This document shows, one piece after another, positions 1 to 5,675 of a DNA stretch of 16,206 nt (the stretch's first letter is position 1; every line of letters begins with the position of its first letter). The position numbers and the translations under genes were made by a program. Source of the DNA: Campylobacteraceae bacterium (GTDB lineage: Bacteria; Campylobacterota; Campylobacteria; Campylobacterales; Sulfurovaceae); the NCBI GenBank assembly GCA_027030605.1, contig JALVEV010000032.1, forward strand, positions 1 through 16,206, in the 5' to 3' direction. The notes beneath the pieces were generated by a model, which did not search any database, was not told the DNA's origin, and worked only from the letters and a program-made list of their open reading frames with translations.

Positions 1-442
1 CTAAAAGTCGGGTTACTAAGTCTATCTTTCCCTCTTTTAAATAGCTTTTTATGGTTCGAGAGTGTACGGAAATATCATCTACTTTTACCTCATCTACCAC
101 AACTACCTCTCCATGAAAAAGCTCTTTTAACAAGGCTCTATTTCCCTCTTTTTTATGACCAAACTCAAAGTCATATCCAACTACAATAGTCTCTAGCTGA
201 GGGAAATCTGTACAGAGTTTTTCAACAAATGCTTTAGCTGACAGTTTATAGATTTTTTCAAAATGGTAGAAAAAACAAGGTTTTTCAATATAGTTACTTC
301 GTCTATATCCTGGGGTCAAGTAGCCACCATTTCGCTCTATGACCACTAGAGCTTCAGCTTGGTCAATTAACGCTTGATGTCCTACATGAATGCCATCAAA
401 TGAGCCGATAGTAATGGATTTAATCTTATTGCTTAACTGCAT
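1..442 (-). CDS. ribF: Bifunctional riboflavin kinase / FAD synthetase, 5' part only
   Basis: RibF phosphorylates riboflavin to FMN and adenylylates FMN to FAD in the cytoplasm. The visible 147 codons cover the N-terminal FAD-synthetase (nucleotidyltransferase) domain; the C-terminal flavokinase domain lies beyond the window edge. The nucleotide-binding motif GSFDGIHVGH is at about residues 13-22, followed by VVGYDFEFGHKKEGN, the usual second signature (GxDFxFGxxxxGN). A stretch SRTIKSYLKEGKI near the edge corresponds to the family's SSTxIRxxLxxG segment. The ATG at 442-440 has a good ribosome site (AGGA, about 5 bases upstream) lying inside the end of tlyA. The two reading frames overlap by 10 bp, so they are probably translationally coupled and co-transcribed. 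The same tlyA-ribF neighbourhood is remembered from C. jejuni. Identity is secure; the gene is cut only by the window edge. Confidence 0.9.
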   Translation of the reverse strand, partial: MQLSNKIKSITIGSFDGIHVGHQALIDQAEALVVIERNGGYLTPGYRRSNYIEKPCFFYHFEKIYKLSAKAFVEKLCTDFPQLETIVVGYDFEFGHKKEGNRALLKELFHGEVVVVDEVKVDDISVHSRTIKSYLKEGKIDLVTRLL

Positions 443-1146
443 GATTTCCTAAAATAGTATACATACTCTATATTTCCTAATTTACCTGTAAGTTTAGAGG
501 TTGTCTTATAGACCAACTCCCACCTTAACTCTCTAGCTTTAGCTTCAAATCTCTCTTTAGCCTCTAAAATGGCCTTTTCATCCACAACCACACCTCTACT
601 GTCACGTTTTACATTTCGCCCCACTTCAAACTGTGGCTTAAAGAGCAAAATCATCTCACTCTTAGAGAGTCTATCTACTGCTTCCACTATCTGCAAAATA
701 GAGATAAATGAGACATCACAAGTTAATAAATCAAAAGGTTCAGTTGGCTTAAATAGGCGAACATCGGTCTCTTCAAAGATAGATACTCTACTATTTTCTC
801 GCAATGAGTGGTGAAGCTGATTTCTGCCCACATCTACACACGCTACAGACTCTACACCATTTTCAAGAAGTATCTGTACAAAACCACCTGTACTTGAACC
901 CACATCAACTGCTCGTCTCCCCTCTAAATCTAAAGGGTACTCCTCTAAAAAAAGCTCTAACTTCTTGGCTGCACGACTCACATAAAACTTCTCTTGGTCA
1001 ATATCAATGTTTGAACTCTCATCACACTTCATTGACGCTTTAGCCACTTGACCATTGACAAATACTTTACCACGTTTAATCGCATCTAACGCACGGTTAC
1101 GACTCTCAAAGTAACCCTTTTCGACTAAGTATCTGTCTAATCTCAT
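433..1146 (-). CDS. tlyA: TlyA family rRNA (cytidine-2'-O)-methyltransferase
   Basis: TlyA proteins 2'-O-methylate cytidines in 16S and/or 23S rRNA, which in some species sets capreomycin sensitivity. This 237-residue protein has the expected order: an N-terminal S4 RNA-binding domain (RLDRYLVEKGYFESRNRA, about residues 2-19, then RGKVFVNGQ) and an FtsJ-like Rossmann methyltransferase. The SAM motif AVDVGSSTGGF is followed by DLLTCDVSFISI and LLFKPQFEVG, which carry the family's catalytic Asp and Lys. I chose the ATG at 1146-1144 because RLDRYL directly follows it, as in the family, and GAGGG lies just upstream. An in-frame start at 1197 would add 17 residues with no counterpart and would overlap the probable promoter. 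The old name 'hemolysin' is misleading. The gene is first in a tlyA-ribF unit and divergent from ppnP. Confidence 0.93.
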   Translation of the reverse strand: MRLDRYLVEKGYFESRNRALDAIKRGKVFVNGQVAKASMKCDESSNIDIDQEKFYVSRAAKKLELFLEEYPLDLEGRRAVDVGSSTGGFVQILLENGVESVACVDVGRNQLHHSLRENSRVSIFEETDVRLFKPTEPFDLLTCDVSFISILQIVEAVDRLSKSEMILLFKPQFEVGRNVKRDSRGVVVDEKAILEAKERFEAKARELRWELVYKTTSKLTGKLGNIEYVYYFRKSCS

Positions 1147-1169
1147 CTTGCCCTCAATTTTTTTTAGGA

Positions 1170-1175
1170 ATTGTA
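1170..1175 (-). promoter_or_regulatory. Possible -10 box for tlyA-ribF
   Basis: On the minus strand this reads TACAAT, preceded by TATGT, and lies about 24 bases upstream of the tlyA ATG. That would leave a leader of roughly 17 bases holding the GAGGG ribosome site. It is the best -10 match in the short divergent spacer with ppnP, but the sequence is AT-rich and other placements are possible. Confidence 0.3.
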
Positions 1176-1185
1176 ACATATTTGC

Positions 1186-1191
1186 TATAAT
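1186..1191 (+). promoter_or_regulatory. -10 box for ppnP
   Basis: A perfect TATAAT preceded by TTTGC, the extended -10 context common in Campylobacterota, where -35 boxes are often absent. It predicts a transcript starting near 1198, about 22 bases before the ppnP ATG. The ribosome site AAAGGAAAC falls inside that leader. Confidence 0.6.
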
Positions 1192-1219
1192 GTACAATAT
1201 TTTTAAATAAAGGAAACAG

Positions 1220-1528
1220 ATGAAATTTGATAATGTAAGTGTAGAGGTAGAGGGAAATAGCTATTTTGATGGAGCAGTAACAAGTAGAACCATTAACTTC
1301 CCTGATGGAAGTAGAAAAACTTTAGGTTTTATGAGTGCTGGAGAGTATGAGTTTGGAACAGACCAAGCTGAACTTATGGAGATTACATCTGGTGAACTTG
1401 AGTATAAATTAGCTGATTCAGAGGAGTGGGTTAGTGTAAAAGGTGGAGAGAGCTTTAATGTACCTGCTAACTCAAAATTTCAAGTTAAAGCTAAAACTAT
1501 GGTTGATTACTGCTGTTCATACCTCTAA
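1220..1528 (+). CDS. ppnP: Pyrimidine/purine nucleoside phosphorylase PpnP (DUF1255)
   Basis: PpnP (formerly YaiE, DUF1255) is a small cupin-fold enzyme that phosphorolyses several nucleosides to free base and ribose-1-phosphate, feeding nucleoside salvage. The 102-residue product has the length and sequence landmarks of the family: an N-terminal NVSVEVEGNSYFDG, the central KTLGFMSAGEYEFGTDQAELMEI, then EWVSVKGGESFNVPANSKFQVK and a C-terminal VDYCCSYL. Essentially the whole protein is one beta-barrel cupin. The start is well supported by AAAGGAAAC seven bases or so upstream and a perfect -10 box. It appears to be transcribed alone, since a hairpin follows the stop. Family assignment is strong; physiological substrates in this organism are inferred from the E. 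coli member. Confidence 0.93.
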   Translation: MKFDNVSVEVEGNSYFDGAVTSRTINFPDGSRKTLGFMSAGEYEFGTDQAELMEITSGELEYKLADSEEWVSVKGGESFNVPANSKFQVKAKTMVDYCCSYL

Positions 1529-1530
1529 AA

Positions 1531-1558
1531 AGAGATGTTCCTATTGGGAGCATTCTCT
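1531..1558 (+). terminator. Hairpin after ppnP, possible terminator
   Basis: Three bases after the ppnP stop, AGAGA-TGTTCC pairs with GGAGCA-(T)-TCTCT, giving about 11 pairs with one G-U pair and one bulged T around a five-base loop. The stem is solid, but no T-run follows directly: the first T-rich stretch (TTTTTATTTC) begins about 13 bases later. It is therefore a likely 3' end structure rather than a textbook intrinsic terminator. Confidence 0.45.
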
Positions 1559-1600
1559 ACCTAATCTTACTTTTTATTTCAAATAACTCCACTCTTATGC

Positions 1601-1606
1601 TATAAT
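1601..1606 (+). promoter_or_regulatory. -10 box for the coiled-coil membrane protein gene
   Basis: A perfect TATAAT in the context TTATGCTATAAT lies 34 bases upstream of the ATG at 1640, inside an otherwise gene-free spacer. The strong ribosome site TAGGAGG (1627-1633) follows within the predicted leader. Confidence 0.6.
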
Positions 1607-1639
1607 ATTTGTAAATTCAAAATAATTAGGAGGACAATT

Positions 1640-2122
1640 ATGAATTTCAACTTCACTGCTGAAACTATTTTACTTATTTTAGGAGGTGTTGCTTTTGGGG
1701 CTTTTCTTATGTACTTAAAATCTCTTCTAACCATTAGAAAGTATAAAAAAGAACTCAATGACTACAAAGCTCACTTAGAGCGACAGATGAAGATTACCGA
1801 TGCAGGAAATGCAACTTTAGTTAAAGAGTTAGAGACACTAAAGAAAGAGAATGAAAACTTAAGAATTTCAGTTAAAACATTAGGTCAAAAGCCTGGTCGT
1901 GCAGAGCTTAGACTCTTAAATATCTATGACTCAGCTCTTAGAAAAATGATGTCACAAGCCCCTGGGTTCTCTTCGGCGTGGGAAATCTCTTTGCAGGAGG
2001 CAGAGCGTGAGTATGAGGCTAACGAGACAGGATTAAAAAGTATTGTCAGTAAAGTATTTGGTTCAAGTCCAACTTCTACAACTGAAACAACAACTGTTCA
2101 ACGATTAGAACACAAAAATTAA
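1640..2122 (+). CDS. Membrane-anchored coiled-coil protein of unknown function
   Basis: I do not recognise a named family. The 160-residue protein opens with one clear membrane segment (about residues 9-29, ILLILGGVAFGAFLMYLKSLL). A positively charged stretch (TIRKYKKEL) follows, predicting an N-out, C-in anchor. Residues about 34-80 have heptad-like Leu/Glu/Lys spacing typical of a coiled coil. The next part (RAELRLLNIYDSALRKMMSQ, about 94-113) looks helical, and the tail is rich in Ser/Thr. The layout resembles the cell-division and cell-envelope factor YhcB/ZapG, but this is resemblance of plan only, not demonstrated homology. It has its own -10 box and a very strong ribosome site (TAGGAGG), suggesting substantial expression as a single gene. 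Confidence 0.75.
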   Translation: MNFNFTAETILLILGGVAFGAFLMYLKSLLTIRKYKKELNDYKAHLERQMKITDAGNATLVKELETLKKENENLRISVKTLGQKPGRAELRLLNIYDSALRKMMSQAPGFSSAWEISLQEAEREYEANETGLKSIVSKVFGSSPTSTTETTTVQRLEHKN

Positions 2123-2154
2123 CATAAACCCTTTACAAAACTTCTTTTTTGATT

Positions 2155-2160
2155 TATAAT
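2155..2160 (+). promoter_or_regulatory. -10 box for the cysteine-rich lipoprotein gene
   Basis: A perfect TATAAT preceded by TTTTTTGATT lies 27 bases before the ATG at 2187. The ribosome site AAAAAGGAG sits between them. Confidence 0.55.
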
Positions 2161-2186
2161 AGAAAAAAAATGAAAAAGGAGTTTTC

Positions 2187-2867
2187 ATGTTTCGGTCTTT
2201 TCTATCTTTCACGCTCTTACTACTTTTTACAGCATGTAACCCTAACTCTTCTATTCTTATTTCACAGCCACCTATCAAAAAGGTATTAGATGAAGATACA
2301 ATTGTTCGGATACCCATCCCTTTTAAAGAGAGTGGATACTCTCACATTACTACCAAACTCTACACTTCCCAAAAAGATTTCACAACATTTCTTGAAAAAG
2401 TAAAACAACAAAGATATTGGCAAGAGAGAGCAAAAACAAATTTTATTAGCTCTTTAAAAATCAACCCTATTGATTTTACAAAATACAACCTGCTTATCTA
2501 TACAATAAAAGAGAATTCAGGCTCTACAAAACTTACAATAGACCCACCAAAAGGTGACAATGCTCATGTAGAGATTAATATTAACAGAGAGACAGCGAAT
2601 GAAATTGGTACAGCCGATATGGCATATTATGCTCTTGCCTATAAAATTAAAAAGAGTGTTATTGACATTACTTTTGATAATGGTGTAAAAAAAGAGATTA
2701 TCCTAAACAATAACATTCAACTAGGTTCTGATGGTAAAGTACCCAAAGAGTGTTTAGCATGGTATGATGGTTGCAATGACTGTATGCGAAAAGCTCAAGA
2801 GGTTGTCTGTACTGAACGTTACTGTGTGCATCACGATAAGTTCAGATGTACAAAATGGAAAAATTAA
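2187..2867 (+). CDS. Predicted lipoprotein with cysteine-rich C-terminus
   Basis: A 226-residue protein of no named family that I can assign. It begins with a short lipoprotein signal (hydrophobic residues about 5-16, then FTA before Cys17), so it should be lipidated and held in the envelope. The middle part, about residues 45-175, is a mixed alpha/beta segment (IDFTKYNLLIYTIKENSGS, then alternating strands) that faintly recalls PrcB-type domains; I would not name it on that. The last 40 residues carry six cysteines in the pattern C-x6-C-x2-C-x8-C-x4-C-x7-C, containing WYDGCNDC. That suggests disulfides, or possibly a metal site, in the periplasm. The ribosome site AAAAAGGAG and a -10 box support the start and independent transcription. 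Confidence 0.75.
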   Translation: MFRSFLSFTLLLLFTACNPNSSILISQPPIKKVLDEDTIVRIPIPFKESGYSHITTKLYTSQKDFTTFLEKVKQQRYWQERAKTNFISSLKINPIDFTKYNLLIYTIKENSGSTKLTIDPPKGDNAHVEININRETANEIGTADMAYYALAYKIKKSVIDITFDNGVKKEIILNNNIQLGSDGKVPKECLAWYDGCNDCMRKAQEVVCTERYCVHHDKFRCTKWKN

Positions 2868-2900
2868 TAACAGTTTACTATTTTCTTTAACTAAAATAAG

Positions 2901-2906
2901 TATAAT
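2901..2906 (+). promoter_or_regulatory. -10 box for the second lipoprotein gene
   Basis: A perfect TATAAT in the context AATAAGTATAATAG lies 31 bases before the ATG at 2937. The ribosome site AAAGGGA (around 2920-2926) is in the leader. Confidence 0.55.
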
Positions 2907-2936
2907 AGAGTAATCTATTAAAGGGAAATAGTAATC

Positions 2937-3701
2937 ATGAAGAGTTCTAAAACACTTTTACCAATAGTTACTCTGCTTCTTTTTACTGGTTGTATTCAAC
3001 CATCTATCAATCAGAGTAGTAATTATAATAACCCATCGGGGACACAAACACTTACCTTTTCAACCAATGAACATAACTTTATGCACTCTTTGAGCAACAT
3101 TACAACTGCTCAAGAGCGTAATAACTATATGGATGAGTTTCTACTTAAATCTGATATCCAGTGTGCTAACTTTCTAAACCAACCTCTACAAAAAACTGAT
3201 GATACAACTAAAAATGACTCACTATATATAAATATTGCCGAAGGTGTAAGTAGCCTCTTTGGTCTTGGATATATTACTAGTACAGCTAAAGCTGTCTTTG
3301 GTGGAAACAGTGAAACCTCTAATGAAGAGAAAAAAGCTTATGCTAACGCTCTCTCTCCTGAAATAAGAAAGGGTGTAGAGATTGCTCGTACAAGGTTTGC
3401 CAAAGAGATGAGAAAAAAACAAACATTGCCATTAGATAAATACTCTATAGAGAATCTCAAAGAGGATACACTAAAATATGATAAACAGTGTAATCTTGAG
3501 TATGGGCTTATTGAGATTAACCGTGCATTAAAAGAGATGCAATCTCAAATGAACAGAAGTGCTATAACAAAAGAAGAGCCTACTCCTACCCTTGACCCAC
3601 AAGTTATTAAAGATAAAGTGACTCAAGCAACACAAGAGGTCAAAGAGAAGCAAGAGAATCAAAAACAAGAGAATAATCAAACAACTATATTAAGTATCTA
3701 A
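2937..3701 (+). CDS. Predicted lipoprotein of unknown function
   Basis: A 254-residue protein with no family that I recognise. The N-terminus is a lipoprotein signal: Lys-containing n-region, hydrophobic core (about residues 6-17) and the lipobox LFTG before Cys19. After a Ser/Asn-rich linker comes a mostly helical body. It includes a mildly hydrophobic stretch (about 100-125, VSSLFGLGYITSTAKAVFGG) that is too polar for a sure membrane segment. Two cysteines (in QCANF and QCNLE) could form a disulfide. The last 50 residues are a charged Lys/Glu/Gln-rich helix or coiled coil. The stop overlaps the end of folP on the other strand by 12 bp. It shares layout and promoter type with the preceding lipoprotein gene, but the two are not similar in sequence. 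Confidence 0.75.
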   Translation: MKSSKTLLPIVTLLLFTGCIQPSINQSSNYNNPSGTQTLTFSTNEHNFMHSLSNITTAQERNNYMDEFLLKSDIQCANFLNQPLQKTDDTTKNDSLYINIAEGVSSLFGLGYITSTAKAVFGGNSETSNEEKKAYANALSPEIRKGVEIARTRFAKEMRKKQTLPLDKYSIENLKEDTLKYDKQCNLEYGLIEINRALKEMQSQMNRSAITKEEPTPTLDPQVIKDKVTQATQEVKEKQENQKQENNQTTILSI

Positions 3702-4832
3702 AGCCTCCAATACAGCTAGTGCTTGTCGATGCTCCTTAACATCATGACAACGCACAATAGAGGCTCCATTCTCCACAGCTCGTGTATGAATAACAATAGT
3801 TCCTGCCAATCGCTCCTGCGTTGGGGTAGGAATGACTTTGTCTATCATAGACTTTCGACTAGCCCCCACCAACACCTCACACCCAAACTTCTTAAAGTGA
3901 CCCATATTTTTTATAAGCGTTAAGTTATGCTCTAGAGTCTTTCCAAACCCTATGCCTACGTCTAAAATAATATCTTCACGCTTCATTCCCAACGCTTCAC
4001 ACTTTGCTATTCTCTCCTCAAAAAACTCTGAAACCTCTACCATGACATCCTCATAACTTGGGTTTTGTTGCATCGTTTGTGGTGTTCCTTGCATATGCAT
4101 AATACACAACTTAGCCCCATACTCCACAGCTAACTTCACTACCTCATCATTAGAAGCCCCTGTAATGTCATTGACCAAATTAAAGCTTGACTTTAAAGCA
4201 TACTCAATAACCGATGGAGTGTAAGAATCTACCGAAAAAGAGACCTTTTCATAGAGCTTTTTACTCTTTATTGCATCACAAATAGGCTTTATTCGCTCCA
4301 ACTCAATCTCATCTGAAACCACATCAGCATTAGGACGAGAAGAGACAGCCCCTATGTCAATTATATTTGCCCCCTGCTTTATCATCTGCTCTATCTTCTC
4401 AACAGCATCACCATCTCTAAAACGAGACCCCTCAAAAAAACTGTCATCATTGGCATTTATTATTCCCATTATCTTAACAGGGTACTCTTTGACCTTTAAA
4501 AACTCCTGCAACTCCAAAGCCAAAGCCTTTAGTCCAAAAGGTTGAGCCAACTCCTTTTTAGAGAGTATCTCAATATGTTTACGTGTCCCCACAAGCAGAC
4601 AATCATAGCTCTCTTTCTCACAAGTTATCACCCCAGAAGGAGTAGCCAACTCAGCCCCAATACTTAGAGCATCTTGTTTTAAGATATTAACAGCAGAAGT
4701 CTTTAAATCTTTTATCTGAAAGTAAAGTAGCTCCATCTTCTTTGCCATAATAGGCACACCACCACCGTGGACTTTTAGGTTTTTTAGGAACTCTTTTTTG
4801 TTTTTTATTTTGTTTAGTTGGTAGATTTTCAT
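3690..4832 (-). CDS. folP: Dihydropteroate synthase, epsilonproteobacterial long form
   Basis: FolP condenses p-aminobenzoate with hydroxymethyl-dihydropterin diphosphate to dihydropteroate, the sulfonamide-targeted step of folate synthesis. The TIM-barrel core starts near residue 119. Its landmarks are in order: IMGIINANDDSFFEG, IIDIGAVSSRP, SFSVDSYTPSVI, LVNDITGA, CIMHMQGTPQTMQQNP, ILDVGIGFGKT, VGASRKSMI and ERLAGTIVIHTRAVENGASIVRCHDV. The first two catalytic loops read NANDDSF and SSRP where most bacteria have NVTPDSF and STRP. About 118 residues precede the core; a similar extension is known in Campylobacter and Helicobacter FolP. GAGG lies just upstream of the ATG at 4832. The gene is separated from holB, its neighbour in C. 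jejuni, by an accessory islet, so it probably relies on a promoter within that islet. Confidence 0.93.
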   Translation of the reverse strand: MKIYQLNKIKNKKEFLKNLKVHGGGVPIMAKKMELLYFQIKDLKTSAVNILKQDALSIGAELATPSGVITCEKESYDCLLVGTRKHIEILSKKELAQPFGLKALALELQEFLKVKEYPVKIMGIINANDDSFFEGSRFRDGDAVEKIEQMIKQGANIIDIGAVSSRPNADVVSDEIELERIKPICDAIKSKKLYEKVSFSVDSYTPSVIEYALKSSFNLVNDITGASNDEVVKLAVEYGAKLCIMHMQGTPQTMQQNPSYEDVMVEVSEFFEERIAKCEALGMKREDIILDVGIGFGKTLEHNLTLIKNMGHFKKFGCEVLVGASRKSMIDKVIPTPTQERLAGTIVIHTRAVENGASIVRCHDVKEHRQALAVLEALDT

Positions 4833-4883
4833 AATAACCTCAATTTATATTTGTAGTTAAATAAAATTGGCACAAAATAAAAA

Positions 4884-5159
4884 TCAGTAGGGTGTAGTCC
4901 CCTGACTACACCGATAAAACCAAATGGGCATATATTTATCATTTCTAGTTTCCATATTAGAGACAGATATTTTAGGATGTTTTTCACTAAAAGCTTGATT
5001 TATTAAATCTACACCATCTGATTCTAAATTAGATTTTTCTCTTATTATATCTCTTAAATAAGCAATTGCATTTAATATCGCTGTAGTATAATCTTCACTT
5101 AGATAACTCTTTTTGATACTTTCCCATAACTCTTCTTGTAATTGTTTAGATATATCCAT
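4884..5159 (-). pseudogene. Truncated TIGR02391 (Hypoth_Ymh, HEPN-like) gene
   Basis: The 91-residue product opens like short TIGR02391/PF09509 proteins: ELWESIKKSYLSEDYTTAILNAIAYLRDIIREKS, then SDGVDLINQAFSEKHPKI and VSNMETRN. From memory, full-length members continue with an alpha-helix and a conserved RNPxxH segment, resembling the Rx4-6H catalytic motif of HEPN ribonucleases. Here the family resemblance stops after about residue 76. The final residues (SQGTTPY and its flank) are encoded by a perfect hairpin, and the stop follows directly. The alternative frames after this point do not restore RNPxxH, so this looks like truncation rather than one indel. AAAGGGA upstream of the ATG and a minus-strand TATAAT suggest it is still transcribed. 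It might therefore be a remnant whose promoter now serves folP. Family call moderately sure; calling it broken is inference. Confidence 0.65.
4887..4912 (+). repeat. REP-like palindrome with GTAG head
   Basis: GTAG (4887-4890) stands directly before a perfect 9-bp inverted repeat, GGTGTAGTC (4891-4899) and GACTACACC (4904-4912), around a four-base loop CCCT. A GTAG tetranucleotide at the foot of a GC-richer hairpin is the layout recognised by REP-associated tyrosine transposases (RAYTs). Its base composition stands out from the AT-rich surroundings. It encodes the end of the truncated TIGR02391 gene. Read on the minus strand, the hairpin is followed within about six bases by a T-rich run (ATTTTTATTTTG), so it could also stop transcription from that gene. 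Only this one copy is in the window and no RAYT gene is present. Confidence 0.6.
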
Positions 5160-5188
5160 GTATCTATTCCCTTTTTAACTAAAGAAGT

Positions 5189-5194
5189 ATTATA
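5189..5194 (-). promoter_or_regulatory. -10 box for the truncated TIGR02391 gene (and perhaps folP)
   Basis: The minus strand reads TTTTTGATATAATAC, a perfect TATAAT 29 bases upstream of the ATG at 5159. It is the only strong minus-strand -10 box that I see upstream of folP after the accessory islet, so it may drive folP by read-through unless the downstream hairpin terminates. Confidence 0.45.
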
Positions 5195-5213
5195 TCAAAA
5201 ATTCCAAAGAGCC

Positions 5214-5219
5214 TATAAT
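5214..5219 (+). promoter_or_regulatory. -10 box for the PIN/RHH toxin-antitoxin pair
   Basis: A perfect TATAAT in GCCTATAATTTT predicts a transcript starting near 5226, upstream of the PIN ATG at 5253. It lies downstream of a possible TTG start at 5142, which argues against that longer form. It is back to back with the minus-strand box at 5189-5194, 19 bases apart. Confidence 0.5.
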
Positions 5220-5252
5220 TTTATTTTAACATCATATATGCTATCATATTCT

Positions 5253-5675
5253 ATGAATGTAGTCATAGATACAAATATTTGGATTTCAGCACTCATAAGC
5301 AAAGATGGTGTAAGCCGAGAGATTATACGACTTGCTCTACAAGAGAAATTAGTACCTCAAATCAGTACTACACTTTTTCTTGAATATGAAGCTGTAATGA
5401 AACGAGAAAAGATACAAACACTCTGTGCCTTAACCCAAGAGGAGCAAGAGGAGTTGTTTCAAGCATTTCTATCTACTTGTCAATGGAATGAGATATTTTA
5501 TCTATGGCGACCAAATCTTGATGATGTAGGCGATGACTTTTTAATTGAATTAGCAGTAGCTAGTAACAGCAGAGTTATTATTACTGATAATGTTAAAGAC
5601 ATAGCCTTTGGAGAGCTTCATTTTGATATTGAAGCTTTAACCCCAAAAGAGTTTTTAGAGAGGTATAAAAGATGA
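5253..5675 (+). CDS. PIN-domain toxin (putative ribonuclease, COG1569-type)
   Basis: The 140-residue product is a single PIN domain, a fold of Mg2+-dependent RNases that act as toxins in many toxin-antitoxin systems. The first strand VVIDTNIWISAL gives Asp6 and Asn8. An acidic residue in FLEYEAV (Glu44 or Glu46), the pair in GDDFLIELA (about 94-95) and Asp112 in IITDN complete the expected acidic pocket. The family is the 'putative toxin, PIN family' group (TIGR00305/COG1569). I start at the ATG at 5253 because homologues begin right at the first strand and the -10 box at 5214-5219 would lie inside any longer form. No ribosome site is obvious; an ATG at 5238 is the alternative. Its stop overlaps the antitoxin start by four bases (ATGA), so the two are coupled, with the toxin first. 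Confidence 0.85.
   Translation: MNVVIDTNIWISALISKDGVSREIIRLALQEKLVPQISTTLFLEYEAVMKREKIQTLCALTQEEQEELFQAFLSTCQWNEIFYLWRPNLDDVGDDFLIELAVASNSRVIITDNVKDIAFGELHFDIEALTPKEFLERYKR

Noticed and set aside
1147..1197. A tlyA start 17 codons upstream at 1197
   Set aside because: It would place the promoter-like sequence inside the gene and adds residues before the S4 domain that TlyA proteins do not have; GAGGG supports the ATG at 1146.
4891..4912. CRISPR repeat or transposon terminal repeat at the hairpin
   Set aside because: Only one copy is present, with no spacers, no matching inverted copy nearby and no transposase gene in the window.
4833..4930. A simple frameshift in the TIGR02391 gene rather than truncation
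   Set aside because: Reading the next frame after about residue 77 gives PFGFIGVVRGLHPTDF and runs on, but no RNPxxH or other family end appears, so one indel does not restore the gene.
5142..5252. A longer PIN toxin starting at TTG 5142
   Set aside because: The added 37 residues have no counterpart in PIN proteins, overlap the start of the divergent gene, and lie upstream of the TATAAT at 5214-5219. The ATG at 5253 puts the first PIN strand at the N-terminus.
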